Positions 9,224-20,068 of a stretch of DNA of 64,000 nt are shown here, one piece after another (positions within the stretch are counted from its first letter, which is position 1; the number at the start of each line of letters is the position of its first letter). Source of the stretch: Variovorax sp. PBS-H4 (lineage in GTDB: Bacteria > Pseudomonadota > Gammaproteobacteria > Burkholderiales > Burkholderiaceae_C). Made by a program: the position numbers and the translations under genes. Below the pieces are notes generated by a model. That model was given only the letters and a program-made list of their open reading frames with translations. It had not been told where the DNA came from and ran no database searches. The DNA is taken from the NCBI RefSeq assembly GCF_901827205.1, contig NZ_LR594675.1:2356001-2420000 (forward strand). Reading direction: 5' to 3'.

Positions 9224-12200
9224 ATGCCAGATTCAAAGGTCGACTTCCTTCGCCCGCGCACGCATCGCTTTGCGCTGGAGAGCCGTCAGCTGTTCGACGG
9301 CGCTGCCTTCGTCGAGGCAGCCACACACGCGGCCGACGCGCCCCAGGCGGCCAGCGCCCCGGCGGAAACGCAACACCACGCGGAGCCTGCGCATCCGGCA
9401 CCGCCGCAACGTGAACCGGCCCCGTCGGATGCGGCGCCCGCTGCGCAGCCCGCACCGAGCGCGCCGCACGAGGTCTATGTGGTCGACCAGAACGTCGCGA
9501 ACTGGCAGCAGCTCGCCGCTGCGGTTCCGCAAGGGGCCGAACTGATCCTGCTGGACAGCCGCTCTTCGGGCGTCCAGCAGCTCGCGGACGCCCTTCGTGG
9601 CGACACCGGCATCACCGCGCTGCATATCCTGAGCCACGGCAGCACCGGCGAAATCACCCTCGGCAACGAGCAGGTGGATGCAGCCGGCCTCGCGCGCTCG
9701 GCCGAGGCCTGGAGATCCATCGGCGCGAGCCTCACCGCCGACGCCGACATCCTGCTCTACGGCTGCGACGTCGCTGCCGATGGCGCGCAGTTCTCGCAAG
9801 CGCTCGCCAGCCTGACCGGCGCCGACGTGGCCTCGTCCACCGATGCCACCGGCGCAGCCTCCCGCGGCGCGGACTGGACGCTCGAATCCGCCACCGGGCA
9901 CATCGAGGCGCGCAGCTTCGTGGACACCGACTACGACGGCGTGATGGCCGCGCCGACGGTCAGCACCACGGCGACGCGCCTGGTCGTCGCGGAGCCGAGC
10001 AGCCTGAATGCACCCGGCGCCGATCGCGGCACGCTCAGCGGCTGGACCCTCACCGACGACGGCTCCGGCAACGTGACCGTCACCGCGGTGGTCGAAGATC
10101 CGGCCAAGGGCACGCTGTCCTCTGCCAGCACCACCGGCGTCACCGGCATCGCCGGCGGCTACAGCTTTACCGGCAGCGTGGCGGCGGCGAATGCCTGGCT
10201 GAACCAGCTGGTGTTCGCCGCAGCCGATGTCGAGCTCGGCACCACGGCGGCCAGCACCCGCATCGTGGTCACCGTCACCGACTCGGAAGCACCCGCGCTG
10301 ACCGCGACACGCGCGCTGGACGTGACGGTGACGCCGTCGAACGACCCCGTATCGGTGGCTGATGCGACCCAGTCCGTCAACGAGATCGGCAACACGGTCC
10401 TGACCGTCGCGACGCTGAACGCGATCGATCCGGAAGTGGCGCTCGGTACCCAGGTGCCCAGCCAGGTGGTGTACGCCCTCACGGCCGACACCGTGCATGG
10501 GTATCTCACGCTCGACGGCACGCGCCTGGGCATCGGCGCGGTCTTCACGCAGCAGGACGTGATCGATGGCCGCGTGGTGTATGTCCATACCGCCACGGGC
10601 GCCGACCAGAACACGCAGGACGGCTTCGCGGTGCAGATCAACGACGGCGCGACGCCTTCGAACCGGTCCGACACAGCCGCCATCACGCTCAACGTCACGC
10701 CGCTCAACCAGGCGCCGACCGTCAGCGGCTCGGGCACCATCCTCGAAGGCCAGCCTGCCCATGCGCTCGACGGCGGCGGCAACCCGGCGTCGGTGGTCGG
10801 CAACTTCATCGTCGCCGCAGGCGGCGGCGACGATGCCGATGGGGCGCTCACCGTGCGGCTGACCAGCCTGCCGACCGATGGCACGCTGTTCTTCACCGGC
10901 ACGGTCGCCATCGGCGGCGTGTCCCAGGCTGTCACCAACCGCGCGGTGACGCAGGCCGACATCGATGCCGGCTTCGTCTTCGCCTATGGGGCGCGTGGCG
11001 GCCTGACCTATGCCAACAACGGCAACCGCGACATCAACCCCGCAACCCCATACCCGTACGCAGACGGCTTCGGCGTCGCAATCAGCGACGGCGGCGGCGG
11101 CGCAGGCGTCGGCGCCGCGCTGACCACCAACGCGACGATCGCGCTGACCATCCAGCCCACGGACGACGACCCGACGCTGGACCCGGCGAGCAGCCTGGTT
11201 GCCACCGTCACCGCATCCGGCGACGGCAGCGGGCCCTATACGGTGACGCTGACCGAGGCCATGCTGAATGCCTTCGATGTCGACTCGAGCGACGATCGCC
11301 TGACCATCGCCGTGACCTCGCAGGCCCTGCTCGACCAAGGCCGCCTGCTGCTCGACGGGCAGGTGCTGCCGAACGGCGGCACCTTCACCATTGCCGATGT
11401 CAAGGCGGGGCGCGTGCAGTACGTGCAGCAGACCGGCGCCGGGCCGAACCAGACCGACGCCTTCCAGTTCCAGGTGCGCGACAACACCACCAGCGTGCGC
11501 TGGAACCCCGACGGGACGCGAGTCGAGCGCGACGGCGGCCAGTACGACGACGGCGGCACGCCCGGCAACTACAACGACGACAGCCTGCGCAGTTTCAATT
11601 TCACGATCAACCTGGTGGAGACGCCCACCGGAAACAACGGCAGCTTTCCGCCCCTGGACAACGCCACCGCCCACGCCGACTCCAACTACGCAGGCACCAA
11701 CGACAGCGGTGTGTCGCGCGGAACCCTGAGCGAGGGCGGCACCATCGTCCTGGCCGGCACCGGCAGCGATTTCAGCGTCACGCCAGGACTGAGCTACACG
11801 GCCGACGGCGTGCCGGCCGAGCAGGTGGTCTACACCATCCTCGGCTTCGACGGCGTGACCGGCGGCGCATGGAACGGCGTGCTGCAGCGCTTCAACGGCT
11901 CGACGTGGATCAGCATGGGGGTGTACGACACCTTCACCCAGGCCGATCTCGACGCGGGCAGCATCCGCTTCCAGCACGACGGCGCCAGCGAAGACTTCGA
12001 GTCGAGCGTGCGGCTCTCCGCATCGGCCGGCGTGCTCGTCGATGACGGCGCAGGCGGGCTGACCTCGGATTCTTGGGAAACCAGCTTCACCTTCTTCATC
12101 ACGCCGGTCAACGACGCGCCGGTCACGGTCGGCTCGTCGAACACGGTCATCCCCGAAGGCGGCACGGCCTACATCACGACCGGGCAGCTGCAGATCACCG

Positions 12201-15200
12201 ACCCGGACGACGTCGCCAGCGAAAGCTACCTCGAGTCCTCGACCACGCTGCCCGGCGGCGGCAGCAACTACGCGTTCGACAACGCGGCAAGCGGCGCCGG
12301 CGCGCTGCAGGTCGAAGTGCTGACGCTGCCACCTGGCGGCACGCTGCAGTATTCGACCGACGGCGGCACGAACTGGCTCAACGTGAGTGCGGGCCAGCGC
12401 ATCGATGCGGCGCTGATCACCGGCAGCGCCGGCACCACCGGGCTGCGCTTCGTGAGCGACGGCTCGGAGCTGCGCAGCACCAGCTTCGACGTGCGCGCGG
12501 TCGACCGCTGGAACGCCACCTCGAACACGGCAACGGTCGGCATCCAGATCACCAACGTCAACGACGCGCCGCAGATTGCGCCGGACCCGACGCAGGCCGA
12601 CCCCGGGACGTCGGCCAACAACCCGCTGACGGTGGCGGAGGGCGGCTACGCGCAGGTCTCGACGGCCATGCTGTCGGCCTTCGACACCGACAGCAGCACG
12701 ACCCAGGTTCAGTACACCATCACCGCAGCCACGACGCACGGCAGCATCGCGTACTCGACCGACGGCGTCACCTTCCTGCGCCTGGGTGTCGGATCGTCCT
12801 TCTCGGAAGCCGACGTGCGGGCCGGGCGCATCTACTACCTGCATGGCGGCGACGAGTCCGACGGTGCCACCTATCCGAATCCGCCCAGCGACTCCTTCAC
12901 CTTCAGCCTGGGCGATGGCGACAAGGAGCAGCCCGGCAACCAGTTCTGGATCTACGTCACGCCGGCCAACGATGCGCCGGTGGTCACGGGGCCGGCCGGT
13001 CCGATCCCGATCGACAGCGCGACGGCCGTCAACAATCCGGTGCCGGGCTTCAGCGTGGCCGATTCCGACATGGACACGCCGACGGCAGGCGAGAGTGATT
13101 TCGTCCAGGTCACCGTGCGCCTGCTCGATGCGGGCGGCAACGCCTTCAACGCCGGCGCCTACGCGGGCGTGACCATCGGGTCGACGTCCTTCGGAGGGGT
13201 GACGGTCGACGGCGACAAGAACGGCGCCGCCGACTTCCTGACGCTGCGCGGCACTCGCGCGCAGGTCAACGCGGCCCTCGCCGGCCTGACCGTGACCTTC
13301 GGCGACGACCGCGACGCGGTCTATCAGGTGCAGGTCATCGCGGACGACCGGCTGCGCGACGCGGCCGGTACCCTCCAGGCCGGTGCCAACGGGGGCCCGG
13401 TCAACGAATCCGTCCCGCCGGGCACCGCCGGCATCGCCGTCCCGGCGACCGAGTACGACTGGTACAGCGCCGGCGTTCCGACGGCCGGCGCCATCACCGG
13501 CAATCTCTCGGCGGCGTCGGTGCGCATCCAGGCCTCGAGCGACAACGACCCCGCGACGTTGACGGCGCCGCCGAGCGCGAACGTGGTCGAGGACCAGGCG
13601 ACCTACATCGGTGGCGGCTTCGTAGTCGCCGACCCCGAGTCCGCCGCGTTCGACACGCCGGTCACCGTGCGGCTGTCGGTGCCCAGCGGCACGCTCGGCA
13701 TCGGCGGCGCCGGCGCGCAGGGCAGCGTCACGCCCGGCGGCGGCCAGGCGGTCACGGTCACGGGCGACAACACCGGCCTGCTCGTCCTCACCGGCCGTGC
13801 GAGCGACATCCAGGCCCTGATCAACAGCGGCACCTCGACGGGCCTCACCTACCGCAGCGCGGCCAATGTGAACCACGACACCAACGGCGGCGATGCCGGC
13901 GACGTGACGCTCACCGTCTCCTTCGACGACGCCGGCTCGCGCATCGGCGGCGACGTGGGTGCCGGCAGCGTTGCCGACAACCCGCCTGACGTGACCATCG
14001 CACTGACCATCGCGCCGGTGAACGATGCGCCCACGGTTTCGCTCGGCGGCGGCGTCACCCCGGGTACACCCGTCGTCCTGACCGGCGGCGCCACGCCCAC
14101 CGCGGTACCCGGCTTCGTGGTCGGTGACGTCGACATCGACGGCGACATCGCCGGCAACGGCGGCGCATCGGACGTGACCGATGGCGAGAGCGACTTCCTG
14201 CAGCTGACCCTCCGCATCACCGATGCCGCGGGCAATGCCTTGCCCGCCACCTACTACGACGGCACCAACGGCGAGGTCACCATCACCTCGAGCAACGCCG
14301 GCAGCTCGGGCGTGACGGTCGACGGCGTTTACGACGGCACCGGGAGCGCGCTGGTCATCAGCGGCACCCGAGCCCAGGTGCAGGCCTACCTGGACGGCCT
14401 CGCCGTCGCGCTGACTGGCGAGCTGGCCAACGGCGACGTGGGCTACCGGGTCGAGGTCATTGCCGACGACCGCGTGCGCGACGGCGGTGGCGTGGTGACC
14501 GGCGCCGACGGCGGCCAGAACGACAACGCGGGCAACGGCACGGTGCTCCCCCCGGCAACGGCCATCAACCCCTACGCGGCCACCCCGGGCGGACTGGCGA
14601 GCAACGTCGCATCGACCTACCGCAGCTTGTTCCCGTCGTCCGTGAACGATCCGGCGCACATCGCGGCCGGCAACCTGAATGCCGGGGAGGGCGGCGGCAG
14701 CGTCACCATCACCGGCATCACGGTGACCGACCAGGACGCGCTGGACACCAGCATCCTCACCACCACCGTGTCGGTACCCGCCGGCTTCACCATCACCGGC
14801 ATTGGCGCGGGCAGCGGCGGCAGCGCGGTGATCGCGGGCGACGGCCGTTCGGTCACCCTCACCGGCACGCTGGCCGAGATCAACAGCCGCATCAACACCA
14901 TCGCCGTGCAGCTGCCCGACGCGCCCGGCGTCGCGGGGCGGCCGGACTGGAACGGTTCCTTCACCGTCACCGTGGTGGTCGACGACGAGGGCAACACGGG
15001 CGGGCGGCCAGCGACGGTGGCCCCGGGCGACAACAGCACGACCGGCACCTTCGCCTACCAGGACGGCGTGGCCGCCGACCTGGTCACCACCCGCACGTTC
15101 AGCGTCACGGTCGACCCGCTCAACGACGCTCCGGTCGTGGTCGGCGGCAATGCCGAGACCCTGCCGGCGGTGAACGAGGACGCCGGCAACGCGGCCGCCG

Positions 15201-18200
15201 GCAGCACCGTCGCTGCACTCTTCGGCAGCCACTTCAGCGATGCGGCCGACCTGATCGACAACAGCGCCACCGGCGCGACCGGCGGCAGCGCGTCCGACGG
15301 CTTCTTCGGCGTGGCAATCACCGGCTTGGCGTTGAATCCGGCGCAAGGCGAATGGCAGTACTCGCTGGACGGCACGACCTGGACAGCGGTGGGCGCACGC
15401 CGCGATGCCGGCGCGCTGGTGCTCGCATCGAGTGCCCAACTGCGCTTCGTGCCGGCCGCGAACTTCCACGGCACGCCCAACGTGCTCACGGTTCGGCTTG
15501 TCGAGACCGATGCCAATGCCGACAGCGCGACGCCCGATCCGGTATCCGGCTCGACCGTGAACGTCGCAGGCGCCGGCAACGGCGGCACCACCGTCTACAG
15601 CGCGGGCACAGTCGTGCTGTCGACCAGCGTGGCCAACGTCAATGACCGGCCCACCGCGACCGATGCCGTGCTCACTGCCGGCGTGGAGGACCAGCAGGGC
15701 CAGCCCGCGCCTGCAGCCACCGCGGCCGGCCTGTTCGGCGGCGGCTACGCCGATGCCACCGACAACCAGACCGGCATCACCGGCGGCGGCAATGCGGCCA
15801 CGCCCTTCGGCGGCATCGCGATCGTCGGCAATGCCGCCACCGCGGCACAGGGCACCTGGCAGTACTCGACGGACAGCGGTACGAGCTGGACGGCGGTGCC
15901 GGCGGGTGCATCGGACGGCAGCGCGGTCCTGCTGGCGCCCGATGCGCAACTGCGCTTCGTGCCGGCCGCCAACTACAACGGCACGCCCGGCGCCTTGACC
16001 GTGCGCGTGTCCGACACCGCCGTAGTCGCAGGCGCGGGCGACATCAGCGCCACGGTCGACGCTCCCACCAGCCCATGGTCGGTGACGCACACGCTGTCCA
16101 CCACCGTGGCGCCGCGCAACGACGCGCCGGTGCTCGCGGGAACGCCCACCAACGCCGATGCGGTCGAGAACGGGCAGACCGGCACCGGGGTCAGCATCCC
16201 GCCGGTCGCGCTGCTCGGCGGCGGCAGTGTGTCCGATCTCGACCTCGCCACCACACCGGGCTTGGGCGCCGGCATCTTCGGCGCGGGCCGCGTCACCGTC
16301 AGCCTCGACGGCTACCAGCCGGGCGACCTGCTGCTGGTGGACGGCGCGCTGCCGGCCGGTGCCATCGTCTCCGGCGGCAACGGCACGCCGCTGGTCGTGC
16401 AGTTCGATGCGGACACCACGCTGGCCGAAGTGCAGGGCGTGCTGAATGCGCTGTCGTACCGCAGCACCGGCGACAACCCCACCAACTTCGGCGCCGACCC
16501 GGACCGGGTCTACACCATCGTCGTCAACGACGGCAACAACGTGCAGGCGGGTGGTGATGCGGGCGGCCCCGCGCTCGACAGCAACGTGCTGACCGGCACG
16601 CTCACCATCGTTGCCGCGAACGATCTGCCCACGGCCAACGACGACACGCACAGCATCGTCGAGGACACGCCCTCGGTCGGCGCCAACGTCGTCACCGGCC
16701 GCCTGGGAGGGCAGGGCGACACCGATCCCGACAACGCAACGCTGACCGTGAGCGCCGTGCGCACCGGCACCGAGGCCGGCACCGGCACCGCCGGCAGCGT
16801 CGGCAGCCCGCTGGCGGGCACCTACGGCAGCGTCGTCCTCAATGCCGACGGCAGCTACACCTACACGCTGAACAACGCCGACCCGCGGGTGCAGGCGCTG
16901 ACGGCCGGCGAGACGCTGACGGAGGTCTACACCTACACCATCTCCGACGGCGCGGGCGGCACCGACATCGCGCAGCTCACGATCACCATCAACGGGGCTG
17001 CCGATGGCGGGCCGGGCGATGACATTCCGGGCATCGTGGTGAACGACCAGAACGGTGCGGCGACCGGCCAGCTGAGCGTGAACGAGGCCGGCCTCACCAG
17101 CGCCGGTGACACCAGCGAAACGGGCGGCAGCAGCTTTGCGATCACCGCCGCGGATGGCCTGAGCGGCATCGGCATCAACGGCACGGCCCTGACGCTGGCA
17201 CAGCTGCAGGCCGCGACCCCCGGCGCGCCGCTGGTCATCACGACTGCCGACGGCGTGCTGAACATCACCGGCTTCACGCCGACCGGTACGGTGGGCGCGC
17301 TCACCACCGCCGGCAACGTGAGCTACACCTACACGCTGCTGCAGCGGCAGGACCACAGCGGCGGCGAGGTCGTCGACCCGTTCGCGCTGACCGTGACCGA
17401 CCGCGATGGTGATGTCGCCAACGGCACCCTCACGGCGCTGATCGTCGACGACGTGCCGCTGGCGGCGAACGACACGAACAGCATCGACGAAGACGCGGGC
17501 ACGAACACGGTCAGCGGCGACGTGAAGGCCAACGACCGCAACGGCGCGGACGACGGCAACGGCGTGCCCCTCACGGGCGTCAGCTTCGGCGCCACGGCGG
17601 GCACGCTGGGCAGCCCGCTCGCCACCGCCTACGGCAGCATCGTCGTCAACGCGGACGGCACCTACACCTACACGCTGGACAACGACAACGCCCTCGTCAA
17701 CGCGCTCAAGGACGGCGAGACGCTGACCGAGACGCTGAGCTACACGATCGTCGATGCCGACGGCGACACCTCGACCGCCACGCTCACCCTCACCATCAAC
17801 GGCCGCACCGACCCGGGCGGGCCGGCGATCGTTCCCATCGACGGCAACGGCGCCGCGGCCGGCCAGGCCGAGGTGCATGAAAGCGGCCTGGTCGACGGCC
17901 CCGGCGGCGTGGATTCGCGCGAGACCACCAACGGCACCATTGCCATCAGCGCGGCCGACGGCATGACTTCGGTGACCGTCGGCGGCACGACGCTGACGGT
18001 CGCGGAACTGCAGGCGCTCGGCACCACGCCGCGCAGCATCGACACCGGCGAGGGCACGCTCGTGCTCACCGGCTTCACGGCCACCAGCACGGTCGGCGGC
18101 GTGCCGACCGCCGGCGAGCTGAGCTACACCTACACGCTCAAGAACCCGCTCGGCCAGCCCGGCGCCGCCGAGAGCTTCGATCCCGTCGCGCTGCAGGTCA

Positions 18201-20068
18201 CCGACGCAGGCGGCGGCGCGGGCACGGGCACGCTGCAGGTGCGCATCGTCGATGACGTGCCGGTGGCGGCGAACGATGCTGCCAGCATCACCGAGGACGC
18301 CACGCCGAATACCGTGAGCGGCGACGTGAAGGCGAACGATGCCAACGGCGCCGATGACGCCAACGGCGTGCCGGTCACCGGCGTAGGCTTCGGCGGCACG
18401 TCGGGCAGCGTGGGCAGACCGCTCGCGACCGCCTACGGCAGCATCGTCGTCAACGCCGACGGTACCTACACGTACACCCTGGACAACGCCAATCCGGCCG
18501 TCCAGCATCTGCTGCCCGGCGAGACGTTGACCGAGGCGGTCAACTACACCATCACCGACGCGGACGGCGACACCTCGACGGCCACCATCATCATCACCCT
18601 CGGGGGCGCCAACGACGGCGTGTCGCTGGGGGTCGACGACGGCAACGACCCCGGCAGCGCCGGCGAGGCCACCGTCAGCGAACGCGGATTGGATGACGGC
18701 GGCGACCCGAGCGAGACCACCACCGGCCGCTTCGTGATCCGCACGCCGGACGGGCTCGGCAACCTCGAGGTTGCCGGTACCACGCTGACGCCGTCGCAGC
18801 TGGCGCAGCTCGGCGCCGCGCCGATCACCCTCGTCACCGACAAGGGCCTGCTTACGCTTACCGGCTACGACCCGGCAAGCGGCGAAATCACCTACAACTA
18901 CACCCTGACGCACCGGCAGGCGCACGCGGGCGGCGAGACGACGGACGACATCGCCATCGTCGTGCGCGACCGCGACGGCGACACCCGCACGGGCACGCTG
19001 CGCGTGCTGGTGATCGACGATGTGCCCACGGCGCACGACGACGCCGCGGCGGTCGACACCACGCGGCCGGGCGCCTCCACCGTCGGCGGCAACGTGTTCG
19101 GGCCGAACGGCCGGGGACCGGGCGACGTCGGCGACCGCATCGGCGCCGACTACGTGGCCGAGCCCGTGACCGCCTTCTCCTTCGAGGGGCGCTCCGGCGT
19201 GATCGGCGGGGGTGCACTTGCCGGCGCCTACGGCAGCCTGCGCATGAATGCGGATGGCGGCTACAGCTACGCGGTGGACACCGGCAATTCGCGCGTCGCC
19301 GCGCTCAGCGACGGCCAGACGCTGACCGAGGTCTTCAGCTACACCATCACCGATGCGGACGGCAGCACGAGCACCGCCCAGCTGGTGGTGACGATCCGCG
19401 GCGCTTCGCAGTTCCGCCCGCCCGAGGGCAACCAGGTCTTCCCGATCGAGTACCCGTCGCAGCAGCGCGTCATCTCGCAAGGCATGGCGCCCGCGCTCTT
19501 CGTGCAGTTCTCGGTGCAGGAATCGCAGCGGGTCAGCCAGGAGGCACTGGCATCGATCGCGGCACGCGTGGCCGGAGGCGCGTCGTACAGCGCTTTCGAG
19601 CAGGACACGCTGTCCGGCATCGGCCAGGGCATGAGCAACATCCAGCACGTCAGCCGCGACGGCGTGGCCGCCTCGCTTCGGCTGCTGGAGGACCTGCGGC
19701 AGAGCCTGGCGCTGCGCGGACTCGCTGCCGGCCTGCCGGGTGGCGGCAATGCGCTGTTCGGCGACTTCCCTCTATTCGCCGCGCCGGAAGAAAAGGCGCC
19801 TGTGCCTGCACAGGGCGGTGGCGAGCGCATCGTGGTGCCCGGGGCCAAGACCTCCGCCGCGCCGCTCGACGCGCTTGCACCGCATGCGGAAATCATCCGC
19901 CTGCCGGCCTCAGCCCACGCTGCCGAAACCCCGCTGCGCCCGGCCGATGCGCGTTCCTTCTCCGACCGGCTCGCTGCGAGTGCTGCCGAACGCGGCACCG
20001 TGCGCGACGTCGTTCGCGTCCAGCAGCACGAGGCCGTGCGCGTCACGGTGCCGGGAGCCCGTTCGTGA
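9224..20068 (+). CDS. Giant repeat protein: LEPR-like N-terminus, DUF4347, cadherin/VCBS repeats (3,614 aa)
   Basis: The start chosen is ATG 9224, giving an N-terminus with FALESRQLFDGAAF (residues 16-29), which matches the LEPR-XLL pattern seen in very large surface proteins; an upstream GTG at 9161 is possible. Residues about 84-240 form a DUF4347 domain (VYVVDQNVANWQQL, LHILSHGSTGEI, DILLYGCDVAADG). Then about a dozen cadherin/Ig-like units follow, many opening with an xNDAP signature, and a C-terminal block of VCBS-like units (NADGTYTYTLDN). The last 200 residues are low-complexity, with no transmembrane anchor, LPXTG or RTX nonapeptide arrays. Such proteins are adhesins or matrix proteins exported across both membranes. 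It overlaps the TolC-like gene by one base, heading a likely export operon. The function as adhesin is inferred. Confidence 0.9.
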   Translation: MPDSKVDFLRPRTHRFALESRQLFDGAAFVEAATHAADAPQAASAPAETQHHAEPAHPAPPQREPAPSDAAPAAQPAPSAPHEVYVVDQNVANWQQLAAAVPQGAELILLDSRSSGVQQLADALRGDTGITALHILSHGSTGEITLGNEQVDAAGLARSAEAWRSIGASLTADADILLYGCDVAADGAQFSQALASLTGADVASSTDATGAASRGADWTLESATGHIEARSFVDTDYDGVMAAPTVSTTATRLVVAEPSSLNAPGADRGTLSGWTLTDDGSGNVTVTAVVEDPAKGTLSSASTTGVTGIAGGYSFTGSVAAANAWLNQLVFAAADVELGTTAASTRIVVTVTDSEAPALTATRALDVTVTPSNDPVSVADATQSVNEIGNTVLTVATLNAIDPEVALGTQVPSQVVYALTADTVHGYLTLDGTRLGIGAVFTQQDVIDGRVVYVHTATGADQNTQDGFAVQINDGATPSNRSDTAAITLNVTPLNQAPTVSGSGTILEGQPAHALDGGGNPASVVGNFIVAAGGGDDADGALTVRLTSLPTDGTLFFTGTVAIGGVSQAVTNRAVTQADIDAGFVFAYGARGGLTYANNGNRDINPATPYPYADGFGVAISDGGGGAGVGAALTTNATIALTIQPTDDDPTLDPASSLVATVTASGDGSGPYTVTLTEAMLNAFDVDSSDDRLTIAVTSQALLDQGRLLLDGQVLPNGGTFTIADVKAGRVQYVQQTGAGPNQTDAFQFQVRDNTTSVRWNPDGTRVERDGGQYDDGGTPGNYNDDSLRSFNFTINLVETPTGNNGSFPPLDNATAHADSNYAGTNDSGVSRGTLSEGGTIVLAGTGSDFSVTPGLSYTADGVPAEQVVYTILGFDGVTGGAWNGVLQRFNGSTWISMGVYDTFTQADLDAGSIRFQHDGASEDFESSVRLSASAGVLVDDGAGGLTSDSWETSFTFFITPVNDAPVTVGSSNTVIPEGGTAYITTGQLQITDPDDVASESYLESSTTLPGGGSNYAFDNAASGAGALQVEVLTLPPGGTLQYSTDGGTNWLNVSAGQRIDAALITGSAGTTGLRFVSDGSELRSTSFDVRAVDRWNATSNTATVGIQITNVNDAPQIAPDPTQADPGTSANNPLTVAEGGYAQVSTAMLSAFDTDSSTTQVQYTITAATTHGSIAYSTDGVTFLRLGVGSSFSEADVRAGRIYYLHGGDESDGATYPNPPSDSFTFSLGDGDKEQPGNQFWIYVTPANDAPVVTGPAGPIPIDSATAVNNPVPGFSVADSDMDTPTAGESDFVQVTVRLLDAGGNAFNAGAYAGVTIGSTSFGGVTVDGDKNGAADFLTLRGTRAQVNAALAGLTVTFGDDRDAVYQVQVIADDRLRDAAGTLQAGANGGPVNESVPPGTAGIAVPATEYDWYSAGVPTAGAITGNLSAASVRIQASSDNDPATLTAPPSANVVEDQATYIGGGFVVADPESAAFDTPVTVRLSVPSGTLGIGGAGAQGSVTPGGGQAVTVTGDNTGLLVLTGRASDIQALINSGTSTGLTYRSAANVNHDTNGGDAGDVTLTVSFDDAGSRIGGDVGAGSVADNPPDVTIALTIAPVNDAPTVSLGGGVTPGTPVVLTGGATPTAVPGFVVGDVDIDGDIAGNGGASDVTDGESDFLQLTLRITDAAGNALPATYYDGTNGEVTITSSNAGSSGVTVDGVYDGTGSALVISGTRAQVQAYLDGLAVALTGELANGDVGYRVEVIADDRVRDGGGVVTGADGGQNDNAGNGTVLPPATAINPYAATPGGLASNVASTYRSLFPSSVNDPAHIAAGNLNAGEGGGSVTITGITVTDQDALDTSILTTTVSVPAGFTITGIGAGSGGSAVIAGDGRSVTLTGTLAEINSRINTIAVQLPDAPGVAGRPDWNGSFTVTVVVDDEGNTGGRPATVAPGDNSTTGTFAYQDGVAADLVTTRTFSVTVDPLNDAPVVVGGNAETLPAVNEDAGNAAAGSTVAALFGSHFSDAADLIDNSATGATGGSASDGFFGVAITGLALNPAQGEWQYSLDGTTWTAVGARRDAGALVLASSAQLRFVPAANFHGTPNVLTVRLVETDANADSATPDPVSGSTVNVAGAGNGGTTVYSAGTVVLSTSVANVNDRPTATDAVLTAGVEDQQGQPAPAATAAGLFGGGYADATDNQTGITGGGNAATPFGGIAIVGNAATAAQGTWQYSTDSGTSWTAVPAGASDGSAVLLAPDAQLRFVPAANYNGTPGALTVRVSDTAVVAGAGDISATVDAPTSPWSVTHTLSTTVAPRNDAPVLAGTPTNADAVENGQTGTGVSIPPVALLGGGSVSDLDLATTPGLGAGIFGAGRVTVSLDGYQPGDLLLVDGALPAGAIVSGGNGTPLVVQFDADTTLAEVQGVLNALSYRSTGDNPTNFGADPDRVYTIVVNDGNNVQAGGDAGGPALDSNVLTGTLTIVAANDLPTANDDTHSIVEDTPSVGANVVTGRLGGQGDTDPDNATLTVSAVRTGTEAGTGTAGSVGSPLAGTYGSVVLNADGSYTYTLNNADPRVQALTAGETLTEVYTYTISDGAGGTDIAQLTITINGAADGGPGDDIPGIVVNDQNGAATGQLSVNEAGLTSAGDTSETGGSSFAITAADGLSGIGINGTALTLAQLQAATPGAPLVITTADGVLNITGFTPTGTVGALTTAGNVSYTYTLLQRQDHSGGEVVDPFALTVTDRDGDVANGTLTALIVDDVPLAANDTNSIDEDAGTNTVSGDVKANDRNGADDGNGVPLTGVSFGATAGTLGSPLATAYGSIVVNADGTYTYTLDNDNALVNALKDGETLTETLSYTIVDADGDTSTATLTLTINGRTDPGGPAIVPIDGNGAAAGQAEVHESGLVDGPGGVDSRETTNGTIAISAADGMTSVTVGGTTLTVAELQALGTTPRSIDTGEGTLVLTGFTATSTVGGVPTAGELSYTYTLKNPLGQPGAAESFDPVALQVTDAGGGAGTGTLQVRIVDDVPVAANDAASITEDATPNTVSGDVKANDANGADDANGVPVTGVGFGGTSGSVGRPLATAYGSIVVNADGTYTYTLDNANPAVQHLLPGETLTEAVNYTITDADGDTSTATIIITLGGANDGVSLGVDDGNDPGSAGEATVSERGLDDGGDPSETTTGRFVIRTPDGLGNLEVAGTTLTPSQLAQLGAAPITLVTDKGLLTLTGYDPASGEITYNYTLTHRQAHAGGETTDDIAIVVRDRDGDTRTGTLRVLVIDDVPTAHDDAAAVDTTRPGASTVGGNVFGPNGRGPGDVGDRIGADYVAEPVTAFSFEGRSGVIGGGALAGAYGSLRMNADGGYSYAVDTGNSRVAALSDGQTLTEVFSYTITDADGSTSTAQLVVTIRGASQFRPPEGNQVFPIEYPSQQRVISQGMAPALFVQFSVQESQRVSQEALASIAARVAGGASYSAFEQDTLSGIGQGMSNIQHVSRDGVAASLRLLEDLRQSLALRGLAAGLPGGGNALFGDFPLFAAPEEKAPVPAQGGGERIVVPGAKTSAAPLDALAPHAEIIRLPASAHAAETPLRPADARSFSDRLAASAAERGTVRDVVRVQQHEAVRVTVPGARS
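16618..19410 (+). repeat. Tandem VCBS-type coding repeats, about 800-bp period
   Basis: Within the giant gene, four VCBS units begin near 16620, 17450, 18255 and 19010. They are separated by three related spacer domains that each contain YTYTL and a DGDxxxGTL stretch. DNA conservation is strong in places: the segments near 17625 and 18428, encoding TAYGSIVVNADGTYTYTLDN, are nearly identical. The array can vary in number by recombination and is a likely assembly problem in short-read data. Confidence 0.75.

Noticed and set aside
9233..19648. A 3,471-codon open frame antisense to the giant repeat gene
   Set aside because: It results from strong GC bias at third codon positions in the sense gene. 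Its translation is His/Arg/Gly/Asp-rich with no domain pattern, while the sense frame has clear DUF4347, cadherin and VCBS units.
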